Of a stretch of 18,345 bases of DNA, positions 8,392 to 15,754 are shown one piece after another. The stretch lies in the NCBI GenBank assembly GCA_037143735.1, contig JBAWYD010000046.1, positions 1 to 18,345 of the forward strand, read 5' to 3'. The position numbers were made by a program, and so were the translations under genes. The notes beneath the pieces were generated by a model. That model saw only the letters and a program-made list of their open reading frames with translations, was not told the origin of the DNA and made no database searches. Origin of the DNA: JAPLJQ01 sp037143735. GTDB lineage: Bacteria > Desulfobacterota > Syntrophia > Syntrophales > UBA2185. How positions within the stretch are numbered: the stretch's first letter is position 1; every line of letters starts with the position of its first letter.

Positions 8392-8420
8392 GGAGTTCCC
8401 CTTCCCTGCCCGGAACATCC
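8392..8420. repeat. bulged inverted repeat
   Basis: GGAGTTCC (8392-8399) can pair with GGAACATCC (8412-8420) as 8 bp with a single bulged A, around a 12-nt pyrimidine-rich loop. It lies 15 nt from the nested repeat set. I see no coding or terminator role. Confidence 0.4.
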
Positions 8421-8511
8421 CTGAAAATGCCGTTTTACTTTAAGGAGTGGCCCCAGTATGCGATCTCTCTTGTCGGGTGATATTTTGCCTTTTCGCGGAG
8501 ACAGGTCTCAT

Positions 8512-8529
8512 TAATGATGCTCATCATTA
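8512..8529. repeat. 18-bp near-perfect palindrome
   Basis: TAATGATGCTCATCATTA has two 8-nt arms around a 2-nt centre. An adjacent shorter repeat GAGAC-AG-GTCTC is at 8498-8509. Both lie downstream of the stop of the minus-strand TPR gene at 8567. There is no U-run after the hairpin in the minus direction, so it is either a weak terminator-like stem or a protein-binding site. Confidence 0.4.
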
Positions 8530-8566
8530 TCTCTTATTTTAAAGATTAATTCAATTCATGATAGGT

Positions 8567-9511
8567 TTAAAATCTCAAACTGAAGATGATTTGATTGGCA
8601 GAAGTCCTGGGATCGTGAGAGAAAGAAATGGCGTTCATGACTTTCAGACGCTGGATGAATTCTTCTTTTGCTCTCCTGTTATATTGATGGGCACTGTTTA
8701 CAGCACTGTAGATATTGCCCACGTACCATCCGATTTCGAAAAAGGTAACGATACCTCCGGCGACAGGGTTGTCGTGTTGAAAAAGTTCCACCGCTCCCCA
8801 GATGAAGGCGCCGTTCAGGAGGAATGCGACAAGTGCATCCCTGTATCGCTCTGTATAAAAATGGCCTGCGCCGGGAAGGATGGAAGCCAGTGTACCAGCT
8901 ATGGCGGGTGATTTTTGTGGTATGTCATCCATGCGTTCCAGGCCTGACGAGATGATGTGTGCAGACGAAGATAGTGGACTGCCTTGAGGTATAAGTGAGA
9001 ATGTCTGCATTGACCTCTGCCATTCTCCCATTTCGATAAGAACAAGGGCGGTCTGGTAAATGGCTTTATCGGCATAATCTTTTGATTTTGCTCTGATGAT
9101 TTCCTGAAATGTTAAAAGGGCATCCTGATAACGTTTCAGTTCCTTCTCTGCCAGTCCTTTGAAGTACAGGGCGTTCGCCGTCATGAGGCTCTGGGGATAT
9201 TTTGTAGAAAAGGCGCTGAAGGCTTCGACAGCTTCGGCCCATCTTTTAGCTTTGTAATAGCTCTCGGCAATTCTGAAGGTGGATTTCTCGACAAGAGCGT
9301 CCTGGGGAAAGAAAAAAACGAAGCGTTTGAATTCCGTAATGGCCCGGTAGTAATCACCTTCAGTCAAAAGGGCTTCAGCAAAAGAAAACTGTCGGGTAGA
9401 AGCATTTCCCTGCCCTTCAACGGCACGGACGGCTGAAGGGATAAAAAACAAAACAGCGGAAAAAATCAGACAGACTATGAGCGACTGATATTTATCGGAG
9501 AATAATTTCAT
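8567..9511 (-). CDS. exported TPR protein with C-terminal membrane domain, function unknown
   Basis: A 314-residue protein. The N-terminus has a basic start, a hydrophobic core (LIVCLIFSAVLFFIPSA) and a likely cleavage after Ala30 (AVRA), so it is probably exported. TPR-like helical repeats cover about residues 41-180, typical of periplasmic interaction scaffolds. A second module follows: ILPGAGHFYTERYRDAL (211-227), then hydrophobic helices at about 226-243 and 250-270 ending in NIYSAVNSAHQYNRR. The PGxGxFY signature with following helices recurs in small membrane proteins of unknown role. The chain ends in an aromatic (FSLRF). The start is uncertain: an in-frame ATG at 9532 adds 7 residues, and neither start has a clear ribosome site. 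It is the last gene of the hom-to-iorB run, 92 nt after iorB. Confidence 0.85.
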   Translation of the reverse strand: MKLFSDKYQSLIVCLIFSAVLFFIPSAVRAVEGQGNASTRQFSFAEALLTEGDYYRAITEFKRFVFFFPQDALVEKSTFRIAESYYKAKRWAEAVEAFSAFSTKYPQSLMTANALYFKGLAEKELKRYQDALLTFQEIIRAKSKDYADKAIYQTALVLIEMGEWQRSMQTFSLIPQGSPLSSSAHIISSGLERMDDIPQKSPAIAGTLASILPGAGHFYTERYRDALVAFLLNGAFIWGAVELFQHDNPVAGGIVTFFEIGWYVGNIYSAVNSAHQYNRRAKEEFIQRLKVMNAISFSHDPRTSANQIIFSLRF

Positions 9512-9603
9512 GAAAATATAACCGTGACGCATCCCGTATATCCCGACCTGCAGGCGGAGATAATGGTCATGGCAGGTAAAGGAGAAAAAACAGGGTTTCT
9601 ATT

Positions 9604-10188
9604 TTACGCCGCTCTTCCGAGATGGAACGCACGGAGATTCGCTTCGGCAACTGCTGCCGCAAAAGATGAAGTAAGAACCTTTTCCCACAGAGCGATATCT
9701 ATAGGCAGATAAAGTGATAGAACCCCTAAAAGGGCTGTATTTTCTGCACGCACATTACCAGCTTGAACCGCGATATCGCGCGCGTTTATGACCTTGACTG
9801 TTTTGAAGGTATTTCTGATAAGATCTATGATATTTTGAGGGTATATAATATCTCCCAGGTTGACGGATGGCGGGTATATTTCAATATTATTGATAATGAT
9901 CGAACCGGCAGGTTTCATGAAATCCAAGTAACGCAAACTCTCCAGTTTTTCGAAGGATAAAAGAATATCCACCTCCCCCTTCCTCGCAATAGGTGAATAG
10001 ACCTTCTGTCCGTATCTTACATGACTGGTTACACAGCCTCCCCTTTGGGCCATACCGTGCACTTCGCTTTTTTTAGCGTCAAGCCCCGCTTCCATCATGA
10101 CCATACAGAGAATGTCACTCGCCCTTAGAATACCCTGACCACCCACGCCAGCCAAGAGGATACTTTTTACATGATTATTTTTTTCCAT
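9604..10188 (-). CDS. iorB: indolepyruvate:ferredoxin oxidoreductase, beta subunit
   Basis: The 194-residue small subunit of IorAB, corresponding to the gamma domain of 2-oxoacid:ferredoxin oxidoreductases. A GVGGQGI nucleotide-type loop at residues 14-20, the MAQRGG motif near 46-51 and a SFEKLESLRYLDF segment are characteristic. With IorA it oxidatively decarboxylates indole-, phenyl- or 4-hydroxyphenyl-pyruvate to the aryl-acetyl-CoA, reducing ferredoxin. Its ATG lies 14 nt inside the end of iorA, implying coupled translation of the two subunits. Length is normal for the family. Confidence 0.94.
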   Translation of the reverse strand: MEKNNHVKSILLAGVGGQGILRASDILCMVMMEAGLDAKKSEVHGMAQRGGCVTSHVRYGQKVYSPIARKGEVDILLSFEKLESLRYLDFMKPAGSIIINNIEIYPPSVNLGDIIYPQNIIDLIRNTFKTVKVINARDIAVQAGNVRAENTALLGVLSLYLPIDIALWEKVLTSSFAAAVAEANLRAFHLGRAA

Positions 10189-11986
10189 GAGATGGTGACT
10201 CCTCTATGATAGCATCAGCCTTGCATAACTGTTGACATACCGTACATCCATTGCAGATATTCGAATCAATGAAAGCAATGCCATCCTGTTTTTTTGTTTT
10301 TCTTTTGATACTCTCAGCGGGCAGATTTTCGAATTTCCGCCATGAAATGGGTGGACAGCCAAGGCCGATACAAATCCCACAACCGATACATTTATCTGCA
10401 TCGATTTTAAGTGGTTTCCTTGAGTCTGTAACATGACGCTTGAATAATATGCAAGATCGTCTTGATATAACAATGGAAGTTCCTGACCGTGACAATTCTT
10501 CCTTTATGACGGTTCTGGTTGTGCTGATATCGTATGGGTCAATGACACGGACGCTCTCAATACCTAGAGCGGACGATAAAGTTTCTAAATCAAGCTCTTT
10601 CGTTTTTTCTCCCAAAAGCGTGTAGCCTGTTCCTGGATGTTCCTGCATACCCGTCATGGCAGTTGTCCTGTTGTCACAGATAACAATGACAGCATCGCTT
10701 TTGTTGTAGGACATATTCAGAAGAGAGGTTATACCGGAATGGATGAAGGTGGAATCCCCTATGACGCCGACGACTTTTCCCTTACCTTTATCCTTTAGTG
10801 CTTTGCCCATACCATGGGCCATGCCGATACTGGCGCCCATGCATACACATGAATGAAGCCCCTCGAGAGGCTTCATGAAAGACAGGGTGTAACATCCGAT
10901 ATCACCCGTGACAAAAGTTTTAAGTTTTCCCAAGACGTAAAACAGACCCCTGTGGGGACACCCGGGACACAAATTCGGCGGTCTTGATGGAATCGGTACA
11001 TCGGGAATACATACAGTCGTAAGATTTTTGCCTGTAATGCCTTTTTCGATCACACCGGGATCAAACTCGCCTGTATAGGGAAAGATTGCTTTTCCCTTGA
11101 CATCAATTCCTGCCGCTTTTACCTGCTCTTCAATGAAAGGATCAAGTTCTTCAATCACATAGAGTTGTCTGACTTTGGATGCGAAATTCCTGATCAGATT
11201 GATGGGGAGAGGATAAACCATACCGAGTTTCAAATAAGATAATTTGGGAAAAACATCTTTGGCATAATGGTATGGCATACCCGACGTAATGATGCCCACC
11301 CCCGGATCATTAATCTCCAACCGGTTTTCCACAAAAGTCTCAGCAAATTCTTTCAGTCGTTGCGTCCTTTTTTCAACTTCCATACGCCGGATTCTGGCAT
11401 TCATGGGAACCATGACGTATTTGGATGTGTTGATTTTTATTTCCGTTTTATCTTCCCAGGGTATGGGATCTTCTACATGGACTAAAGATTTGGAATGTGA
11501 CACCCGGGTGGTTGTTCTGAGGAAAACTGGAGTATCGAATCTTTCGCTTATTTCAAAAGCAAGCTTTACGAAATCTTTGGCTTCCTGGCTATCGGAAGGT
11601 TCAAGCATGGGGATTTTCGCAAACCTGGCGTAGTTCCGGTTATCCTGCTCATTCTGTGAACTGTGTAGCGATGGATCATCGGCGGTCACAATGACCAAAG
11701 CTCCATTTGTCCCCGTGTAACTAACCGTAAAAAGAGGATCAGCGGCAACATTGACACCGACGTGTTTCATGACGACCATGGCCCTGTCCCCCGCCAAGGC
11801 AGCCCCTATACCGACTTCAAGGGCGACTTTTTCATTGGGAGACCATTCCGCATAAACGTCGGGGTATTGAGCAAAAGTTTCTATTATTTCGGTGCTTGGA
11901 GTTCCCGGGTATCCGGAGGCAAACCGAATCCCATATTCATAAGCTCCCCTGGCGATACCTTCATTTCCTGACATCAATACTTTCAT
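10175..11986 (-). CDS. iorA: indolepyruvate:ferredoxin oxidoreductase, alpha subunit
   Basis: The 603-residue catalytic subunit of the oxygen-sensitive, cytoplasmic IorAB enzyme. The N-terminal pyrimidine-binding half starts MKVLMSGNEGIARGAYEYG with GYPGTPSTE (25-33). The pyrophosphate-binding half has CPGCPHRG (340-347), GDIGC (361-365), the thiamine diphosphate motif GDSTFIHSG (410-418) and CDNRTTAMTGMQEHPGTG (437-454). A C-terminal ferredoxin domain carries two Cys sets: 533/536/539/544 (CxxCxxCx4C) and 578/581/584/588 (CxxCxxCx3C), for two [4Fe-4S] clusters. All key residues are present. It follows the YfgM-like gene by 55 nt. The aryl-CoA ligase (paaK) often found beside iorAB is absent here. 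Confidence 0.96.
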   Translation of the reverse strand: MKVLMSGNEGIARGAYEYGIRFASGYPGTPSTEIIETFAQYPDVYAEWSPNEKVALEVGIGAALAGDRAMVVMKHVGVNVAADPLFTVSYTGTNGALVIVTADDPSLHSSQNEQDNRNYARFAKIPMLEPSDSQEAKDFVKLAFEISERFDTPVFLRTTTRVSHSKSLVHVEDPIPWEDKTEIKINTSKYVMVPMNARIRRMEVEKRTQRLKEFAETFVENRLEINDPGVGIITSGMPYHYAKDVFPKLSYLKLGMVYPLPINLIRNFASKVRQLYVIEELDPFIEEQVKAAGIDVKGKAIFPYTGEFDPGVIEKGITGKNLTTVCIPDVPIPSRPPNLCPGCPHRGLFYVLGKLKTFVTGDIGCYTLSFMKPLEGLHSCVCMGASIGMAHGMGKALKDKGKGKVVGVIGDSTFIHSGITSLLNMSYNKSDAVIVICDNRTTAMTGMQEHPGTGYTLLGEKTKELDLETLSSALGIESVRVIDPYDISTTRTVIKEELSRSGTSIVISRRSCILFKRHVTDSRKPLKIDADKCIGCGICIGLGCPPISWRKFENLPAESIKRKTKKQDGIAFIDSNICNGCTVCQQLCKADAIIEESPSHGKK

Positions 11987-12041
11987 GTGACGTTTATCTT
12001 TCTATCTGGCTTCTTTCGTTTTGTGAAGGAGTCGTAATGTG

Positions 12042-12725
12042 TTAACCGAGTGAAGATATTTTTCTTTTAATAAATTGTTCAACAGAAGGGTCTGACGTTT
12101 TTTCAAGAGATTTTTTATAGTACTCGATTGCCTTTTCCCTATTGTTAAGCTCTTCATGAATCCGGGCTATATTTCTCAAGTTGATACTTTCAAAATTGCC
12201 AGCGGACTTTGTCTTGGCGGCATTTTCAAATGATTCCAGCGCACCTTTAAAGTCTTTTTTGGATTCGTAACAATAACCCAGTCCGATATAAGCAAGCGTT
12301 GTTAATTCGTTGTTTCTCGAAACGTTCTTGAGACAAGCCTGATATGACTTAATGGAAGTTTCAATATCGTCCAGGCGATAAAAGAGATTTCCCATACGAT
12401 AGTGCGCTAAGTGAGCTGCTTTTGTATCGGGGTATCGTGAAACAACATCCTGATAGAGTTTCAATGTGCTGTTATCTAATTGACCACCCGAAAGACTTCC
12501 TCTCATGGTCGCAATATGAGCTTGTGTATAAAGCATCTGGGCACCGTTTTCCTGATTGTTACGATAAAGATACCAGCCTGCAAAAAGAAGAAGCATCAAA
12601 ACAGCAACACTCATCGTGATATAAATCTTGGATTTATTCTCGGATATGAACCCTGTAATTCTTCCCAGGGCAAGCTGGAAAGAATCCGGTTGAGTCAAAT
12701 CCTTTTTTGTTATCTTTTTCGCCAT
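12042..12725 (-). CDS. membrane-anchored TPR protein, YfgM-like
   Basis: A 227-residue protein with a short basic cytoplasmic N-terminus (MAKKITKKDL), one transmembrane helix at about residues 34-54 (IYITMSVAVLMLLLFAGWYLY) and a TPR-rich outer domain at about 60-225; clear repeat units include AHYRMGNLFYRLDDIETSIK and REKAIEYYKKSLE. This topology is that of YfgM/TPR_21 proteins, which in E. coli associate with the SecYEG translocon and periplasmic chaperones; that role is inferred only. The ATG is 3 nt after the thioesterase stop, with AAGGAA about 10 nt upstream inside the previous gene, so the two are surely co-transcribed. A divisome or chaperone scaffold is an alternative. Confidence 0.83.
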   Translation of the reverse strand: MAKKITKKDLTQPDSFQLALGRITGFISENKSKIYITMSVAVLMLLLFAGWYLYRNNQENGAQMLYTQAHIATMRGSLSGGQLDNSTLKLYQDVVSRYPDTKAAHLAHYRMGNLFYRLDDIETSIKSYQACLKNVSRNNELTTLAYIGLGYCYESKKDFKGALESFENAAKTKSAGNFESINLRNIARIHEELNNREKAIEYYKKSLEKTSDPSVEQFIKRKISSLG

Positions 12726-12728
12726 ATG

Positions 12729-13151
12729 TTATTTCCATTCCTTACTGAACAGATCATGTTCTTTGATCTTGTCAATGATAATTGGTGGAATACGAACAAT
12801 TTTCCCTTGATTGTTGGTACATGCATGGACTGAGTATCCTTCAACAAGAGTCTTTTCCATACCCTCATCCCAAATAATATAATTGAATTTCATGCTTGCT
12901 CTTTTCACATATTCCAGTGTTGTTTCGACAACAATGATCTGGTCGTATCTGGCAGGTGACACATAATGACAGTAAACCTCCGTTAAAGGAAGATTATAGC
13001 CCTGCGATTCAATATGGGCATAAACGAGACCTATGTTTCTCAAATTTTCCGTACGCCCGATCTCAAACCATTTGATGTAGTTGGTGTGATAGACGATGCC
13101 CATGGCATCCGTATCTGCGTAAATGACCCTTATATTAACGGTGTTTTTCAA
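12729..13151 (-). CDS. ybgC: acyl-CoA thioesterase, YbgC/4HBT hotdog family
   Basis: A hotdog-fold thioesterase of about 140 residues that hydrolyses acyl- or aroyl-CoA thioesters. The signature YADTDAMGIVYHTNYIKWFE sits at the N-terminus; Tyr11, Asp15 and His22 (counted from the TTG start) correspond to the catalytic Tyr, Asp and His of YbgC. The start is a judgement. The frame stays open upstream inside apgM, but the conserved fold begins at KNTVNIRVIYAD, and a TTG at 13149-13151 has GGGGTG placed 6 nt before it. A GTG at 13160 is the alternative. The gene overlaps the end of apgM by 17 nt and abuts the YfgM-like gene. The substrate is unknown; the downstream IorAB makes aryl-acetyl-CoA, but a link is speculation. 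Confidence 0.88.
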   Translation of the reverse strand: MKNTVNIRVIYADTDAMGIVYHTNYIKWFEIGRTENLRNIGLVYAHIESQGYNLPLTEVYCHYVSPARYDQIIVVETTLEYVKRASMKFNYIIWDEGMEKTLVEGYSVHACTNNQGKIVRIPPIIIDKIKEHDLFSKEWK

Positions 13152-14361
13152 TAAATTCACCCCAGTGATTAATAAAGGCATCCATGAGCAAATGTCCGGG
13201 AGATACGGTGAACCCAGCATTGCGCGCTGAAGCTTCACTGAATAAAAAACCGTTCATATAATTTTCCCCCCGGACTGAAGAAAAAACAGCAAAAGGACTC
13301 GGATCGGAGGCGTGTGTTTTCAATGCTATGGGGGTAGGATGATCACTCAACACCATAAGTCTGAATGGCGAAAAGCTATGAAGTTCCTTCATGATAGTGC
13401 CTACAACATATTCATCGAAAGCTTCGATTGCCCTTATCTTTCCTTCAATGTTTCCTTCATGTCCCATTTCGTCCGGTGCTTCAACATGGACAAAAATAAA
13501 ATCGGATTTTCTAAGGGCATTCAGGGCGCCGATTGCCTTTCCAGAATAATTGGTGTCCGTATATCCGGTGGCGCCTTGAATACGAATCACTTCGAGTCCC
13601 GCGTAAATGCCGATGCCATTCAGGAGGTCAACCGCTGATATCATGCCTCCGGTAAGACCGTATTTATCAGTAAGTCTAACCATTCTGGGAGCCCTTCCCT
13701 GCCCCCATAGCCAGATTGAGTTGGCTGGTTTACAGTTTTCGCTAATACGCTGTCTGTTTATCGAATGATCATTCAGGATTTCTTGAGACCGTCTCATGAG
13801 ATCGAGAATCTTCTGTGCAGCCCTGCCTTTTGGCAGATACGGTTCAAACGGTTTTCCCGTAATGTCGTGAGGAGGCGTTGTTTGCAGATCATCCACCCCT
13901 CCTTTCCAAACCATAAGATGCCTGTAGCCTACACCGGGGTAGAATTGGAATTCACTCGTTCCGATCTTTTCATCGATGTCGTCTATGAGGTGCCTTGCTT
14001 CGTGCGAGGTAATGTGTCCGGCGGTAAAGTCTTCCATCAATCTGTCTTTAACCATACTTAGTGTGACAAGATTACATCGGAAAGCAACGTCTTCAGATCC
14101 AAGTCGAACTCCCATGTTGGCAGCTTCCAGAGGGCCACGGCCCGAATAGTATTTTTGCGCATCATAACCGAGTAAAGTCAGAATTGCCACATCACTCCCT
14201 GGCGAAAAACCGGGCGGTATGGTATCAATTAATCCTAGGGTACCTTCAGCCGCGATGCGATCCATATTTGGCGTATAAGCTGCTTCAAGGGGTGTTTTCC
14301 CCCCGATACTTTCAATGGGATAATCGGCCATGCCATCGCCGAGGAGGATGATGTATTTCAT
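13135..14361 (-). CDS. cofactor-independent phosphoglycerate mutase-like protein, proposed homoserine kinase (TIGR02535 type)
   Basis: A 408-residue member of the ApgM branch of the alkaline phosphatase superfamily. It has the metal-binding start IILLGDGMADYP, a GFSPGSDVA segment with the likely catalytic Ser56, VHVEAPDEMGHEGN and LSDHPTPIALKTH late in the chain. Details such as TPPHDITGKP and ANSIWLWGQGR resemble the subgroup that TIGRFAMs names a proposed homoserine kinase (TIGR02535), a call based on genome context in organisms lacking ThrB. That context holds here: the ATG shares one base with the hom stop codon (TAATG). Homoserine phosphorylation is therefore my preferred function; 2-/3-phosphoglycerate isomerisation remains possible. 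The 3' end overlaps the thioesterase gene by 17 nt. Confidence 0.87.
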   Translation of the reverse strand: MKYIILLGDGMADYPIESIGGKTPLEAAYTPNMDRIAAEGTLGLIDTIPPGFSPGSDVAILTLLGYDAQKYYSGRGPLEAANMGVRLGSEDVAFRCNLVTLSMVKDRLMEDFTAGHITSHEARHLIDDIDEKIGTSEFQFYPGVGYRHLMVWKGGVDDLQTTPPHDITGKPFEPYLPKGRAAQKILDLMRRSQEILNDHSINRQRISENCKPANSIWLWGQGRAPRMVRLTDKYGLTGGMISAVDLLNGIGIYAGLEVIRIQGATGYTDTNYSGKAIGALNALRKSDFIFVHVEAPDEMGHEGNIEGKIRAIEAFDEYVVGTIMKELHSFSPFRLMVLSDHPTPIALKTHASDPSPFAVFSSVRGENYMNGFLFSEASARNAGFTVSPGHLLMDAFINHWGEFIEKHR

Positions 14362-15671
14362 TACAATCTATCGTCTTCTATTCTGATCAAAATCGTTTTC
14401 CCTTGTACGATATCAAGCTGATCTATTTCCTTCAGGGCGCTTTGAACATCTTTTTCTATTGACTTGTAGGTCGTCATGACAATGGGAACAGCACCGGCCT
14501 GTTTTCGACCCTTCTGAATAACGGTGGCGATACTGATGTTGTTCTGACCCAGAATACCGGATATTTTAGACAGAACTCCCGGTCTGTCTAATGCAGAGAA
14601 TCGGAAATAGTAATTGGTCACGATGTCGTCAAAAGACATGAGTTTGATATCGCGAATGATTGATTCTCTAAGTGAGCGTGCAGGCACCCTCCCGGAGATA
14701 TTCTTTAAATAATTTCTTGAAATATCGACAAGATCGCTGACAACGGCACTGGCAGTGGGCATCATGCCGGCACCCTGGCCGTATAGGAAAACGGAACCGG
14801 AAGCATCACCAATAAGCTGAAATGCGTTAAAATTTCCGTTTACGTTGGAAAGAAGATGATCAAACGGAATCATTGTTGGATGAATTCTGGCCTCAATCAC
14901 GGCTTCTCTCTCAATTGCTATGGCCAGAAGTTTGATCCGGTATCCAAGTTCCCTTGCAAAAGCGATATCCTGTTCGCCGATTTTTGAGATCCCTTCCCTG
15001 TAGATATCATCGAGTTTTACCTTCTGGCCATATGCCAGAGACAATGTGATGGCAAGTTTATGCGCCGTATCGATGCCTTCAATATCGAAAGAGGGGTCGG
15101 CTTCAGCAAATCCCAATACCTGGGCTTCTCTGAGAACAACATCAAATGATTTCCCCTCGTCTGTCATTTTAGACAGGATGTAATTTGAAGTTCCATTCAT
15201 GATTCCGTAAATGGATTTAATCCGGTTTGCCACAAGGCTTTCCTTCAGTGTTCTGATGATAGGGATGGTACCGCCGACACTGGCCTCAAATCCGATGTCT
15301 ACCCCTTCCTCCTCAGCTACCCTGAAAATTTCATTCCCGTATGTGGCAAGCATGGCTTTATTTGCGGTTATCACATGCTTTTTCTTTCGCATGGCTTCCA
15401 GAATGAAGGATTTTGCCGGCTCATAGCCCCCAATGAGTTCTATAACAATGGATATGTCGGGATCGTTCAGGATGGCGTTCGCATCTGTTGTTAACAGATC
15501 TTTTGAAACGGTAACCGGTCTCGGTGTCGCGATGTCTATATCGGCGATCTTTTTGATAGTTAGTCTTGCTCCAAGTCGTTTTTCAATCAATTCATTATTG
15601 TTCTGAAGCAACCTCACAACCCCTGCACCGATTGTTCCGAAACCAATTAAACCCAAGGATATTTCGTTCAT
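14361..15671 (-). CDS. hom: homoserine dehydrogenase with C-terminal ACT domain
   Basis: A 436-residue monofunctional enzyme that reduces aspartate semialdehyde to homoserine with NAD(P)H. The Rossmann motif GFGTIGAGV is at residues 10-18, ITANKAMLA at 101-109, the substrate domain has GIMNGTSNYIL (156-166) and the catalytic Asp201-Lys205 lies in GIDTAHKLAIT. A C-terminal ACT domain (about 353-432, with RPGVLSKISGILGQNNISI) is the usual site of feedback inhibition by threonine. There is no aspartokinase fusion. The start has GGAG about 9 nt upstream, and an extended -10 promoter lies in the gap to recG. It appears to be the first gene of a seven-gene minus-strand operon. Confidence 0.97.
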   Translation of the reverse strand: MNEISLGLIGFGTIGAGVVRLLQNNNELIEKRLGARLTIKKIADIDIATPRPVTVSKDLLTTDANAILNDPDISIVIELIGGYEPAKSFILEAMRKKKHVITANKAMLATYGNEIFRVAEEEGVDIGFEASVGGTIPIIRTLKESLVANRIKSIYGIMNGTSNYILSKMTDEGKSFDVVLREAQVLGFAEADPSFDIEGIDTAHKLAITLSLAYGQKVKLDDIYREGISKIGEQDIAFARELGYRIKLLAIAIEREAVIEARIHPTMIPFDHLLSNVNGNFNAFQLIGDASGSVFLYGQGAGMMPTASAVVSDLVDISRNYLKNISGRVPARSLRESIIRDIKLMSFDDIVTNYYFRFSALDRPGVLSKISGILGQNNISIATVIQKGRKQAGAVPIVMTTYKSIEKDVQSALKEIDQLDIVQGKTILIRIEDDRL

Positions 15672-15719
15672 GACTCACAACTCCGCAGTCAAATATTACA
15701 TACAATAGTTATGCTCGCT

Positions 15720-15747
15720 TCTATACCAGTTCACATGAAATTGTCAA
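15720..15747 (-). promoter_or_regulatory. sigma70 promoter with extended -10 before hom
   Basis: On the minus strand a perfect -35 TTGACA (15742-15747) is followed after 16 nt by TATAGA (15720-15725), preceded by TGG, which forms an extended -10 (TGn). Transcription would start near 15713, giving a leader of about 40 nt to the hom ATG. It lies between recG and hom and could drive the whole run down to 8567. The leader seems too short for a classical threonine attenuator, and no Thr/Ile-rich leader peptide was seen. Confidence 0.6.
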
Positions 15748-15754
15748 AACAAAT

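Larger units (their letters stand above)
8223..8566. other. 344-nt intergenic region rich in inverted repeats
   Basis: No credible gene was found in any frame. The left end holds the dnaJ promoter. The rest carries at least four inverted repeats: a nested set at 8322-8376, a bulged stem at 8392-8420, a short one at 8498-8509 and an 18-bp near-palindrome at 8512-8529. The part at about 8385-8470 looks more GC-rich than its flanks. It might be a dispersed intergenic repeat, a structured RNA or a decayed element; the sequence alone does not decide. Confidence 0.6.

Noticed and set aside
8380..8520. Transposase or protein remnant in the intergenic region
   Set aside because: Translations in several frames gave short fragments broken by stops, none of which I can identify with any family.
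15672..15719. Threonine attenuator leader peptide before hom
   Set aside because: The predicted leader is only about 40 nt, with no Thr/Ile-rich ORF and no terminator hairpin.
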